Position numbers and translations under genes: made by a program
Origin: JAUIAS01 sp030425395
GTDB lineage: Bacteria > Pseudomonadota > Alphaproteobacteria > Rhodobacterales > Rhodobacteraceae
Assembly (NCBI GenBank): GCA_043553855.1
Contig: CP121336.1
Span: 1,736,001-1,800,000 of the forward strand
Length of the DNA stretch: 64,000 bases
Direction: 5' to 3'
In this document: in pieces, positions 24,684-33,302 of the stretch
Position numbering within the stretch: position 1 is the stretch's first letter
Layout: each line of letters begins with the position of its first letter
The notes under the pieces: model-generated
The model's input: only the letters and a program-made list of their open reading frames with translations
Database searches by the model: none
What the model was told of the DNA's origin: nothing

Positions 24684-26009
24684 TTGGCCGACAAAAAGAC
24701 CACAGAAGACAAAACGCAATCTCCTGCGGCCGCAAGTGACGACAACGCGGAACTGCCATCGCAGGACGCGTCGCAGGATGAAGCAGAAATCAAGGCCGAC
24801 GGTCAGGCCGCCACTGAAAGTGACGCGCGCGAGCAGAACGAAGCCGAAATGGCTTTTTCTGATCCTTCTGAAATGAAAGACCCTTCCGAAGCCGAAGCCG
24901 AAGCCGAAGCCGAAGCCGAAGCCGAAGCCGAAGCCGAAGCCGAAGCCGAAGCCGAAGCCGAAGCCGAAGCCGAAGCGCAAGTTGCGCCAGAAACACCACC
25001 TGCACCGGCCCCTCAAGTGGTCGAAAGGGTGATTGAGAAAAAGGGCCGCGCGGTTCCGGCAATTTTCGGCGGCTTGATTGGCGCGTTCTTGGGCCTTTTC
25101 GGAACGACCAATGCAACGGTTCAATCCTACCTGCCCGAAGCGCTGAGGATCAGTGCCGAAACCGACGGGCTGGAAGCGATGCAATCGCAGCTTGATGCGG
25201 TAAACGATGCAATCGGCGGACTGTCTGGCAAGGTTGATGCGATACCCGCGCCCGTCGATACCGGGGCCCGGCTTGCGGTCGTTTCGGACAAGCTTTCCGA
25301 ACTCGAAGGACAGATTTCCGAATTGGCCGCGCGTATCAAAGACTTGGAAGCGCGCCCTGTTTCGCCCGCTTCTTCTCCCGCACCTGCACCGGAACCGGCT
25401 GTTGATCCTGCTGTGATCGCTGAGTTGGAAGCCCTGCGTGCGGCGTTGGAGGCTCAGAAATCCGAACTTGCCTCCATGATCGACAATGCCAAGGCAGATG
25501 AGGCCGCCGCCGCCGAAATGGCGCGCAAGGCGCAGGCCACCGGGGCGCTTGCTGAATTGCGGGTCGCGCTGGGCACCGGTCAGGCCTATTCCGATGCGCT
25601 TGACGCGGTTGCGGCCTTTGGGCTGAACGTGCCTGCGGTGTTGTCCGAAAACGCGGGCGAAGGTTTGGTCACACTTGATAAATTGACCGAAACCTACCCC
25701 GAAGCCGCACGTGCTGCTCTGTCTGCCGCTCGATCGGAAACCGGCGCTGCCGGGGGCGTGCGCGGATTTTTCGAACGTCAATTGTCGGTTCGATCGGTCA
25801 CACCGCGTGAAGGCAGCGATGTCGATGCCGTGCTTTCGCGTGCCGAAGCCGTTGTTCGCGCTGGGGATATCGCCGCAGCACTTGTTGAACTGGATGGGCT
25901 GACCGGGCCCGCTGCCGCAGAAATGCAAGGCTGGATAGCCGCCGCTCGCACACGACAGGACGCGGTTCAGGCCGTTCAGGACCTATCGCAAAGCCTCGCC
26001 TCAAACTGA
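24684..26009 (+). CDS. mitofilin family membrane protein (bacterial Mic60-like)
   Basis: The 441-residue protein has an acidic N-terminal cytoplasmic region (1-110) with a run of 15 Glu-Ala pairs, one membrane segment (about 122-140, AVPAIFGGLIGAFLGLFG), a coiled-coil region (about 155-300) and a C-terminal mitofilin-like domain (about 330-441). Alphaproteobacterial homologues of Mic60 shape intracytoplasmic membranes and lie beside hemY, as here. The start is TTG at 24684 with AAGGG eight bases upstream; a second TTG at 24642 is the alternative. It follows hemD and precedes hemY by 12 bp. Confidence 0.85.
   Translation: MADKKTTEDKTQSPAAASDDNAELPSQDASQDEAEIKADGQAATESDAREQNEAEMAFSDPSEMKDPSEAEAEAEAEAEAEAEAEAEAEAEAEAEAEAQVAPETPPAPAPQVVERVIEKKGRAVPAIFGGLIGAFLGLFGTTNATVQSYLPEALRISAETDGLEAMQSQLDAVNDAIGGLSGKVDAIPAPVDTGARLAVVSDKLSELEGQISELAARIKDLEARPVSPASSPAPAPEPAVDPAVIAELEALRAALEAQKSELASMIDNAKADEAAAAEMARKAQATGALAELRVALGTGQAYSDALDAVAAFGLNVPAVLSENAGEGLVTLDKLTETYPEAARAALSAARSETGAAGGVRGFFERQLSVRSVTPREGSDVDAVLSRAEAVVRAGDIAAALVELDGLTGPAAAEMQGWIAAARTRQDAVQAVQDLSQSLASN
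24888..24971 (+). repeat. perfect (GAAGCC)14 hexanucleotide tandem repeat in the mitofilin gene
   Basis: Fourteen exact copies of GAAGCC, followed by one GAAGCG, encode 15 Glu-Ala pairs. The unit is six bases, so gain or loss of copies keeps the frame. The purity at the codon level points to recent slippage. Confidence 0.97.
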
Positions 26010-26021
26010 AGGGTCTGACCC

Positions 26022-27566
26022 ATGCTCTGGTCATTGATTAAGTTTTTCGTTTTCGGCGCGATCGTCGTCGCCCTCACGTTTGGTGCAATTTACCTGATGG
26101 AGGCGGACGGTGGCATCCAGATCACCGTCGCCGGGTTTGAATTCACGCTGGGCGCGTTTCAATCGGTGATTGCCGGTGTGATTTTGATCATCGCGGTTTG
26201 GATTTTTCTCAAGCTGTTGTCCTTGCTGGTGGCCGTTTTGCGGTTTCTTAACGGGGACGAAACAGCCATCACGCGGTATTTTAGCCGAAATCGGGAAAGA
26301 AAAGGGTTTGAGGCCCTGTCGGAAGGTATGATGGCTCTGGCCTCTGGCGAAGGACGCATGGCCTTGGCCAAGGCCGCCAAGGCCGAAAAATACCTGAACA
26401 AGCCTGAGCTTACCAACCTGTTGACCGCTCAGGCGGCTGAACTTTCCGGTGATCGCAAGACCGCAGCGGAGACCTACAAGAAGCTGATTGCAGACGAAAA
26501 GACCCGTTTTGTTGGCGTGCGTGGAATCATGAAGCAAAAGCTGGCGGATGGCGACGCCGACACGGCACGTCAACTGGCGGAAAAGGCTCTTGCCATCAAA
26601 CCGCGTCACGAGGAAATCCAAGATGTTCTATTGCAGCTGCAGGCGCAAGCGCAGGACTGGGCCGGTGCGCGTGCCACGCTGACGAAAAAGCTGAAGTATG
26701 GCAGCCTTCCGCGTGACGTGCACCGTCGCCGGGATGCCGTTCTGGCCTTGTCCGAAGCCCGTGATTTGCTGCGCGAAGATGCTTCGATCGGAACGCAGGA
26801 AACCGCGATTGAGGCGAACCGCCTGTCGCCGGATCTGATCCCTGCTGCCGCGATGGCGGCGCGCAGTCACATCGCCAAGGGCAAACCGAAACTGGCTGTC
26901 CGGGTTCTCAAGAAGGCATGGGAAGCGCAGCCTCATCCTGAACTGGCCGCGGCATTTGCCGAAATCGCCCCGGACGAGACCCCCGCCGCCCGCGTTAAGC
27001 GTTTCACGACGCTGACCCGTATCAACCCTCACCACCGCGAAACGCGGCTTGTTCTGGCGGAAATCAACATCGCCGCCGAGGATTTCCCCGAGGCTCGGCG
27101 CGCGTTGTCTGACCTGATGGAAAAGAATCCCGATGCGCGCGTGTTTACCATAATGGCCGCGATCGAACGCGGCGAAGGTGCCCCGGATGCGGTGGTAAAG
27201 GGATGGCTCGCGCGCGCTCTGAACGCCCCGCGTGGCCCACAATGGGTATGCGACAATTGTCAGCACATCCACGCCGATTGGGCCCCGATCTGTAGTAACT
27301 GTGCAAGTTTTGACACTCTCGCATGGCGAAGCCCGCCACAAGCTGAGGTAACGTCGTCCACCGGTGTTCAGATGTTGCCGCTCATTGTTGGCGCGCTGGA
27401 AGACCAGAGCGCACATCATCCGGCAGATGACACCGCGCAAGAAACGCCGGAAGTGCAGGAAAATCTCCAAGATGAGGTCGAGGACGCGCAGATTGTCAGC
27501 GACGATCCGGAACCGGAAACATCAGGGGAAAAGCCAGAGATCGAAGCCACCGAGGACAAGAAATAG
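26022..27566 (+). CDS. hemY: HemY-type membrane TPR protein with C-terminal zinc ribbon
   Basis: The 514-residue protein has two N-terminal membrane segments (about 3-25 and 45-67) matching the HemY N domain, TPR-type helical repeats (about 90-390), a four-cysteine ribbon (Cys410, Cys413, Cys424, Cys427) and an acidic, disordered tail. Unlike gammaproteobacterial HemY, the ribbon resembles that of LapB/YciM. This HemY is not protoporphyrinogen oxidase; its role in haem synthesis is inferred from linkage to hemD. It lies 12 bp after the mitofilin gene, likely in one operon. Confidence 0.88.
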   Translation: MLWSLIKFFVFGAIVVALTFGAIYLMEADGGIQITVAGFEFTLGAFQSVIAGVILIIAVWIFLKLLSLLVAVLRFLNGDETAITRYFSRNRERKGFEALSEGMMALASGEGRMALAKAAKAEKYLNKPELTNLLTAQAAELSGDRKTAAETYKKLIADEKTRFVGVRGIMKQKLADGDADTARQLAEKALAIKPRHEEIQDVLLQLQAQAQDWAGARATLTKKLKYGSLPRDVHRRRDAVLALSEARDLLREDASIGTQETAIEANRLSPDLIPAAAMAARSHIAKGKPKLAVRVLKKAWEAQPHPELAAAFAEIAPDETPAARVKRFTTLTRINPHHRETRLVLAEINIAAEDFPEARRALSDLMEKNPDARVFTIMAAIERGEGAPDAVVKGWLARALNAPRGPQWVCDNCQHIHADWAPICSNCASFDTLAWRSPPQAEVTSSTGVQMLPLIVGALEDQSAHHPADDTAQETPEVQENLQDEVEDAQIVSDDPEPETSGEKPEIEATEDKK

Positions 27567-27799
27567 CTACTGCCGCGCGCGCGGGGCGGTGTGAACCTGC
27601 TGTCGCGAATGGTCGACTATAGTTCAGATGGCAAGCCACGTCATTTGAGGTGAATTCTCAGAAAGGCGCATTCAAGAAACCTTCGCCAGAGGTTTCGACC
27701 TGAGACACGCGCCGACATATCTGGCGTTTAAAGTCCGCAAGCTACCGCCCTCAAGGTGCGGGACGGTCGAACCCGTGTTTCAGGTCCGGCCGTCATCAT

Positions 27800-28438
27800 T
27801 CATCCGCTGCTTTGCTTGCGGCCAGTGATCATCGCCCTGACCAGATTCTCGCCATGAGCCCGGCTTGCCCAGAGCACGCCAGCAAGATGCAGGAAGATCA
27901 GAAGAAGGGTTCCGTTGGCGAAAAATTCGTGGACTTCCTTTATGATCTCTTTTCCTTCGCCATGTTCGCCGCTCTCATACTCATCGCCATCACCCTCTTC
28001 CGCCAACCAGGTGGGAAGAGACTGTGCCGTTACGATTCCGGCCAACGGTCCCTGACCCTCCTCAACCGCGAGATTGGCCATGCCGGAAAGAGCCGTCATC
28101 GCCAGCGCAAAAAGCAGGGCGATCGTCATCGCACCACCGGCAGGGCTATGCCCGATATGACGTTCCGAGCGGCCCGTGATCAGGTCATGCAGGTAGGTCA
28201 GAACACGGCGCGGCCCGGTTACGAAATCCGAGAAACGTGCGCGTCGTGGCCCGACAAACCCCCATACGATGCGGATCGCCACCGTTACCGCAATGGCGTA
28301 GCCCGCAAAGCTGTGGAGCCATTGAGGCTCGCCTTCTGTGAGGTAGGCGGTGGCGAAGGCTGCAACCAGCACCCAGTGGCCAATCCGGATCAAGGGGTCC
28401 CAGACCCGGACCGTGGCCGTATTGGAGGCGTCTGCCAT
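27800..28438 (-). CDS. cytochrome b561 family membrane protein
   Basis: A 212-residue integral membrane cytochrome b with four helices. Candidate haem ligands are His21 (IGHWVL), His42 (WLHSFAG) and two later His (KEVHEFF, IFLHLAG), matching the diheme b561 / Ni-Fe hydrogenase cytochrome-b type. A Glu/Gly/His-rich periplasmic loop (EEGDGDEYESGEHGEG) is an unusual insert. The start overlaps the upstream PepSY stop by one base (TGATG), so the two are translated together. It probably takes electrons between quinone and a periplasmic partner; the partner is unknown. Confidence 0.85.
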   Translation of the reverse strand: MADASNTATVRVWDPLIRIGHWVLVAAFATAYLTEGEPQWLHSFAGYAIAVTVAIRIVWGFVGPRRARFSDFVTGPRRVLTYLHDLITGRSERHIGHSPAGGAMTIALLFALAMTALSGMANLAVEEGQGPLAGIVTAQSLPTWLAEEGDGDEYESGEHGEGKEIIKEVHEFFANGTLLLIFLHLAGVLWASRAHGENLVRAMITGRKQSSG

Positions 28439-28773
28439 CAGTCGTCGTCCCGTTCGTAGTGGTCGTTGTCACCCCGAGTGCCATGATATCCGTCTTCATC
28501 GTCACGATATGGCAGCACGGCCCCCGTCGCGGGATCGAGATAGGCTTCGACTTTCATGCCGTTACCGTCGATCATCTCGACATCGTAGCGACCGCGTTCC
28601 AGTTCGATCTCGCGAACTTTATAGCCTTTTTCTTCCAGCATGGTCGCGATCTGCGAAACGCTCATGCGCTGCTGTTGCGGAGTCTGCGGCGTCTGTTGCT
28701 GCGCAGTTGCGCCGAGGGCGGACATCCCGATTGCGGTTGCCAGCGCTGATGTGAAGAGAATGGTGCGTTTCAT
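28438..28773 (-). CDS. secreted PepSY-domain protein
   Basis: A 111-residue protein with a signal peptide (1-26, cut near ATA-QQQ), a Gln/Pro/Thr-rich linker and one PepSY domain (SVSQIATMLEEKGY... ending VEAYLDPATGAVLPYRDDEDG). The tail is rich in Asp, His and Tyr (YHGTRGDNDHYERDDD) and could bind a metal. The ATG at 28773 is chosen because it gives the signal peptide; an upstream in-frame start is rejected. It is coupled to the b561 gene and divergent from a second PepSY gene. Confidence 0.85.
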   Translation of the reverse strand: MKRTILFTSALATAIGMSALGATAQQQTPQTPQQQRMSVSQIATMLEEKGYKVREIELERGRYDVEMIDGNGMKVEAYLDPATGAVLPYRDDEDGYHGTRGDNDHYERDDD

Positions 28774-28902
28774 TGCGTGTCTCCATTTGACAAGGCAGCC
28801 GACATGGCCGCCGATGACCCCCTTTTGCACCGACTCGCCTGACGCTGGACTGACCTCGATTGTCAGCTTGCTGTCAGGTTGCCCAAGGTAGAAACTGGAT
28901 CC

Positions 28903-29208
28903 ATGACATGTCGCGCCCTTCTTCTTGTTCTGGCTTTGGTTGCAGCACCCGCGTGGGCGGATCGTGATGATCACGACCGTGCACGAAATGCGCTTGAAGC
29001 CGGAGAAATCTTGCCACTTTCGGATATACTCGCTGCGGCAACCGCGGCGAGACCCGGCCGGGTAATCGAGATCGACCTCGAACGCGATGATGGGAAATGG
29101 GTGTACGAGTTGGAACTCGTGTCTCCGGAGGGACAGCTGTACGAAATGGAAATCGACGCCGCCTCGGGCATGGTTCTAGAGGTTGAACACGAAGGGGACG
29201 ATAACTGA
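28903..29208 (+). CDS. secreted PepSY-domain protein upstream of a two-component system
   Basis: A 101-residue protein with a short signal peptide (cut after ALVAAPAWA) and one PepSY domain (ILPLSDILAAATAARPGRVIEIDLERDDGKW...GMVLEVEHE). The start at 28903 gives a clean signal peptide; the TTG at 28879 is rejected. One base separates its stop from the next ATG (TGACATG), so it is coupled to the response regulator. PepSY proteins often bind or inhibit periplasmic partners; here it may be an input for the sensor kinase. Confidence 0.85.
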   Translation: MTCRALLLVLALVAAPAWADRDDHDRARNALEAGEILPLSDILAAATAARPGRVIEIDLERDDGKWVYELELVSPEGQLYEMEIDAASGMVLEVEHEGDDN

Positions 29209-29209
29209 C

Positions 29210-29869
29210 ATGCGCGCGCTCGCCGTTGAAGACGACCCACGCATTGCTGCTGATCTGCAGGCAGCCCTTACTGCGGCTGGGTTCCGCGTCGAACGGACCG
29301 GCGATGGCGAAGAGGCATGGTTCTTGGGGGATACCGAAGACTACGACATTGTGGTGCTTGACCTCGGGCTTCCATCTCTGGACGGGCTTGCCGTTCTCAA
29401 GCGGTGGCGTGCAAACGGCAGGACGATGCCGGTGCTTGTTCTGACGGCGCGCGGGACATGGCAGGAAAGGGTAGAGGGGATTGAAGCAGGCGCTGACGAT
29501 TATCTGCCCAAGCCGTTTCGGATGGAAGAGCTGATCGCTCGGGCCCGTGCGCTGGTCCGGCGGGCAGGTGGCCACGCGGCAGCACTTCAGGAAGTGGGAG
29601 ATCTCAGTTTGGACACCAACCGCATGGGGGTGGCGATCCGCGGCGTGCCTGTTCAGGTCACGGCTCTTGAATACCGGCTGCTCGCCTATCTCATGCAGAA
29701 CAGAGACCGCCCTGTGCCGCCGACCGAGTTGCTTGAACATCTTTACGGGGATGATGATGCGCGCGAGGCGAACGCTCTCGAAGCGGTCATCGCACGGCTG
29801 CGTCGCAAGCTGGGATCAGGGGTGATCGGCACGCGGCGCGGCTTTGGCTATTTCCTGGAGTCTGCATGA
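29210..29869 (+). CDS. OmpR-family response regulator (PhoP/QseB-like)
   Basis: The 219-residue protein has a receiver domain with acidic pair (EDD near 8-10), phospho-acceptor Asp51 (VVLDLGLP), Thr (LTARG) and Lys (DDYLPKPFR), followed by a winged-helix Trans_reg_C domain (about 125-218, ending GTRRGFGYFLES). It overlaps the kinase ATG (ATGA). Likely targets are the adjacent divergent PepSY and cytochrome b561 genes, by analogy with similar modules. Confidence 0.93.
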   Translation: MRALAVEDDPRIAADLQAALTAAGFRVERTGDGEEAWFLGDTEDYDIVVLDLGLPSLDGLAVLKRWRANGRTMPVLVLTARGTWQERVEGIEAGADDYLPKPFRMEELIARARALVRRAGGHAAALQEVGDLSLDTNRMGVAIRGVPVQVTALEYRLLAYLMQNRDRPVPPTELLEHLYGDDDAREANALEAVIARLRRKLGSGVIGTRRGFGYFLESA

Positions 29870-31221
29870 GCCTGCGTCTTCGTCTCGCGCTGGCCGGTGC
29901 GGTTGCCATCCTCTTTGCCTTGAGCCTCGCGGCGTTGGGTCTGGCGCATCTCTTTGCATCGCATGTGGAACGCCGGGCAGTGGCCGAGATGGGGGTCCAG
30001 CTGGATCAGGTCCTTGCCGGTCTGGAGCGCACGACCGATGGCCTGAGCTTGGTCCGCCCCCCCGCAGACCCACGCTTTTCGCAACCCTACGGAGGCCTCT
30101 ATTGGCAGATTGAAGAGGGAGAGATTATCAAGCGATCCCGATCGCTTTGGGATACGGTGCTGGACCTGCCCGCTGACACGCTGGGCGATGGGGCCGTGCA
30201 TGTGCATAACTTGGCCGGACCAGACGGGGCAGACCTTCTTGTCCTTGAACGCTCAAGCACCCTGCCCACGCGGTTAGGAGGGGGAGCGGTGCGCGCCGCG
30301 GTCGGTATAAATGGGTCCGGACTCGCAACAGCACAGCGTGACTTCATGGCTGATCTGGCCCCTTATCTGGGCCTTCTGGCGCTGGCCCTGATGACAGCAG
30401 GCTGGGTGCAACTCTCTGTTGGCTTGCGCCCTTTGCGGGATCTTGGGGCGCGGATTGCCGCTTTGCGCACCGGACGTGCCGCGCGGATGGGTGACGACTG
30501 GCCGGTCGAGCTGCGCCCGGTTGCATCAGAGATAGACGATCTTCTGACCGCGCGGGATGCCGAGACTGAGCGTGCGCGTGCTCGCGCCGCGGACCTTGCA
30601 CATGGGCTCAAGACACCGTTGCAGGCTCTCATGGGCGAGGCCGCGCGCCTGCGCAGCGAAAGGGCGTTCGAGCAGGCCGAGGGAATTGAGGACACCGCCC
30701 GTGCGATGCAGCGAACGGTTGACCGGGAACTGGCCCGCGCCCGCACGGCAGCCCGCGCCATTGATGCACAGGCGGACCCGGCTCTCGTCGCCGACCGTCT
30801 GATCGCAGTTCTGCGACGCACACCTGATGGGGCGAAGCTGAGTTGGCAGCAAGATATCCCACCGGCCCTGTCGGTTGCTATGCATGAGGCCGATCTGGCC
30901 GAGGCGATGGGTGCACTTATGGAGAACGCCGCGCGCCACGCTCGCAGCCGTGTCGAAGTTTCGTTCCGAAAAGACGGAGAATGCTTGCTCCTGAGCATAA
31001 AGGACGATGGTCCCGGCATTCCCGAAGAAAGGCGCGCAGCCCTGATGCGCCGCCATGCGCGGGCTGATGAAACAGGGACCGGTCTGGGCCTGTCAATCGC
31101 GTCCGACATCGCCGAAGCCGCCGGCGGCAGGTTGATGCTTGGTGCCGCTGAACAGGGTCTGGATGCAACGCTTGCCCTGCCACAGGTTTGTCAGGCCGTT
31201 GCGCCAAACGCATTTGACTAA
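29866..31221 (+). CDS. sensor histidine kinase (PhoQ-like)
   Basis: The 451-residue membrane kinase has two membrane segments (about 8-32 and 165-185) flanking a periplasmic domain, a HAMP region, a HisKA domain with His246 in LAHGLKTPLQAL, and a HATPase with the N box (ALMENAARHA), G1 (IKDDGPGIP) and G2 (GTGLGLSIASDIA) motifs. The LAHGLKTPL signature is that of the PhoQ/QseC subgroup. The signal is unknown; the linked PepSY proteins and cytochrome suggest an envelope redox or metal cue. Confidence 0.92.
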   Translation: MSLRLRLALAGAVAILFALSLAALGLAHLFASHVERRAVAEMGVQLDQVLAGLERTTDGLSLVRPPADPRFSQPYGGLYWQIEEGEIIKRSRSLWDTVLDLPADTLGDGAVHVHNLAGPDGADLLVLERSSTLPTRLGGGAVRAAVGINGSGLATAQRDFMADLAPYLGLLALALMTAGWVQLSVGLRPLRDLGARIAALRTGRAARMGDDWPVELRPVASEIDDLLTARDAETERARARAADLAHGLKTPLQALMGEAARLRSERAFEQAEGIEDTARAMQRTVDRELARARTAARAIDAQADPALVADRLIAVLRRTPDGAKLSWQQDIPPALSVAMHEADLAEAMGALMENAARHARSRVEVSFRKDGECLLLSIKDDGPGIPEERRAALMRRHARADETGTGLGLSIASDIAEAAGGRLMLGAAEQGLDATLALPQVCQAVAPNAFD

Positions 31222-31438
31222 TGGCGCCAGATCCAAAATCTTTGTGATCTATCCCGCCCTAGGAAGGTTGGTTTTCCGCGTTTGGTCATTGGATGTGCGA
31301 TCACCGTTGCGTTCCGAGACACGACCGCGCGAACCTGTGATCGAACCAACGCAACGGTTCTTGGGGAGCATCCGAAGCCTAAATGGCGCATGGCTTGTTT
31401 GCTGGGATCCAAACGATTTATGCACGAGAAAACCCGCG

Positions 31439-32581
31439 TCAGCCGATCTTGTGTCCCTGACGCCAAACGCCGCGCAATAGTGGCGTCAGGCCCGCTTGAT
31501 GAACCCTCAGGACATCGCCACGCATTCCAATTTCCAGCGCGCCACGATCAGCAAGTCGTGCTGCTTTGGCTGGGTTGCGTGTCACCGTTGCAATGGCGCG
31601 GGGCAGATCATCCCAAATACGGGCGAGATGGAAAGCCGAAAGCAGCAATGCAGAGGGCACGTAATCGGATGAGACAATATCGAGAAGATTCTGCCTTGCG
31701 AGATCCTCGGCGGCGACATTTCCTGAATGCGACCCGCCTCGGATCAGGTTCGGCGCGCCCATCATCACGGCAATGCCGTGACTGCGGCACGCTTTGGCAG
31801 CCTCAACCGTTGTCGGGAATTCGGCAAACCCGACACCGTTTTCCGCGGATGTTGCGACATGTTTCTTTGTGGTGTCATCATGGCTGGCCAGAACAGCACC
31901 CAAACGACCTGCTTCGATGACTGCGCCTGTTTCGTGTTTGGCACCGAAACGTTCCTGAAGGCCAAGCAGTTTTTGCACATGATCGGCGAATTCGGCATCG
32001 TTCATGCCTCGCTTCTTGGCGATATAGGTCTTGAGAGCGGCCAGATCACGAAATTGTCGTTGACCTGGTGTGTGGTCCATAAGGCTGACAATTCCAACAC
32101 GATCCTCCGGGCCAAAGGCGGCGAGCTCATCCAGCAGGGTTTCTGAGCAAATCTCGGCGCGCAGATGCAGAAAGTGGCTGATCTTGAACATTCCTTGGGC
32201 GCGCGCAGCGAGCAATTCGTCGGCAAGTTTTCGGGCATAGTCGATATACCTTCCCTTGCCCGAATGGATGGAACCCACGCGCATGGCATCGAACACGGTT
32301 GTGATGCCCGTTGAGGCAAGCTCTGCGTCATGGGCCAGAAGTGCCGGTAGATGGGGCCAATCGACCTCTGGGCGCGGCTCGATGTGGCGCTCGACATTGT
32401 CGGTATGAAGCTCCACAAGTCCCGGCAAGACCAGATCCCCACCACAATCCAGAGCGCCGTCCGGGACCGCGTCACCTTCCGTTATCTCCGAGATCACGCC
32501 TTGTTCGATGGCGATGGACCCAAGCGCAACGCGGTCTGGCAAAACCAGCTGCGCATTCGCAAGACACAGGTCGCTTGACAT
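31439..32581 (-). CDS. phnM: alpha-D-ribose 1-methylphosphonate 5-triphosphate diphosphatase
   Basis: PhnM removes pyrophosphate from the ribose 5-triphosphate intermediate of the C-P lyase pathway. The 380-residue product is an amidohydrolase-fold enzyme with metal ligands in ELHTDNVERHIEPRP (His59, His66), the DHTPGQRQF loop, ASHDDT and the GAPNLIRGGSHSGNV motif typical of PhnM. The start at 32581 avoids an N-terminal extension from 32632. It is separated from the main phnG-N unit by the oppositely oriented DUF1045 gene, so it needs its own promoter in the 49-bp divergent gap. Confidence 0.95.
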   Translation of the reverse strand: MSSDLCLANAQLVLPDRVALGSIAIEQGVISEITEGDAVPDGALDCGGDLVLPGLVELHTDNVERHIEPRPEVDWPHLPALLAHDAELASTGITTVFDAMRVGSIHSGKGRYIDYARKLADELLAARAQGMFKISHFLHLRAEICSETLLDELAAFGPEDRVGIVSLMDHTPGQRQFRDLAALKTYIAKKRGMNDAEFADHVQKLLGLQERFGAKHETGAVIEAGRLGAVLASHDDTTKKHVATSAENGVGFAEFPTTVEAAKACRSHGIAVMMGAPNLIRGGSHSGNVAAEDLARQNLLDIVSSDYVPSALLLSAFHLARIWDDLPRAIATVTRNPAKAARLADRGALEIGMRGDVLRVHQAGLTPLLRGVWRQGHKIG

Positions 32582-32630
32582 CTTGCTGTCATATGCGCCT
32601 GCCAAAGACGAAGTAGGAAAAGGGGAATTC

Positions 32631-33302
32631 ATGTCATACGCTCGCTTTGCGATTTACTACGTGCCGCCCGAGGGCGCGTTGGCTGATTTTGGTGCAACCT
32701 GGCTGGGCTGGGATGTTGCGCTGGGCCGTGATGTGCCGCAGTTTGACCTGCCCGGTTTGCATGACATCACGATGACACCGCGCAAATACGGTTTTCATGG
32801 GACCCTGAAGCCGCCCTTCCGGTTGAAAGAGGGCCAAACGCTTGAAGCGCTTGAGAAAGCTGTTTCCACACTGGCGGCCAAGCTTGCGCCAGCCACGTGT
32901 GATGGGCTGAAATTGACTCAACTTGGCCGCTTCCTGGCGCTCACGCCTTACGGTGATTTGGACGGGGTGCAACAATTGGCGGACGTCTGCATGCGTGATC
33001 TCGACGGGTTTCGCGCACCCCCGAGCGAAGCTGAGCTTGCGCAACGCAGGAAAACGGGTCTGAGCGCCCGACAAGAGGCACTTCTGACCCAGTGGGGCTA
33101 TCCCTTTGTCCTTGACGAGTTCAGGTTTCACCTGACGGTCTCGGGCCGGTTGTCCGAAGATCAAATGCAAAGCTGGACCAAAGCTTTGCAGGTTCTCTTG
33201 CCGGATTTGCCAGCACCTTTCGCTCTGGAGCAGATCGCGCTTTGCGGCGAACGGGGGGATGGACGTTTTGAACTGATCCATCGCTATACGCTCACGGGCT
33301 GA
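32631..33302 (+). CDS. phosphonate-locus DUF1045 protein (2H phosphoesterase fold)
   Basis: The 223-residue protein carries the two HxT motifs of the 2H phosphoesterase fold: HGT at His56 (KYGFHGTLKPPF) and HLT at His167 (EFRFHLTVSG). DUF1045 proteins recur in phn loci and may process a phosphorylated ribose intermediate; the reaction is inference. An AGGGGA ribosome site precedes ATG 32631. It lies between phnM (divergent, 49 bp) and phnN (convergent, overlapping by 19 bases), an odd arrangement inside an otherwise one-directional locus. Confidence 0.85.
   Translation: MSYARFAIYYVPPEGALADFGATWLGWDVALGRDVPQFDLPGLHDITMTPRKYGFHGTLKPPFRLKEGQTLEALEKAVSTLAAKLAPATCDGLKLTQLGRFLALTPYGDLDGVQQLADVCMRDLDGFRAPPSEAELAQRRKTGLSARQEALLTQWGYPFVLDEFRFHLTVSGRLSEDQMQSWTKALQVLLPDLPAPFALEQIALCGERGDGRFELIHRYTLTG

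Noticed and set aside
24888..24971. Repeat considered as a CRISPR or other array
   Set aside because: A contiguous six-base tandem in frame within a gene, with no spacers. No CRISPR array was seen anywhere in the window.
24639..25928. 429-codon open frame opposite the mitofilin gene with a long Gly-Phe repeat
   Set aside because: The repeat is only the antisense reading of the (GAAGCC)14 tract. The sense frame has membrane and coiled-coil features.
27567..27799. Possible RNA gene or terminator after hemY
   Set aside because: GC-rich partial stems only, without a T-run or a tRNA-like fold.
31222..31438. Possible small gene between the kinase and phnM
   Set aside because: The frames here have poor starts and no family features. 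The stretch is 217 bp with nothing I can support.
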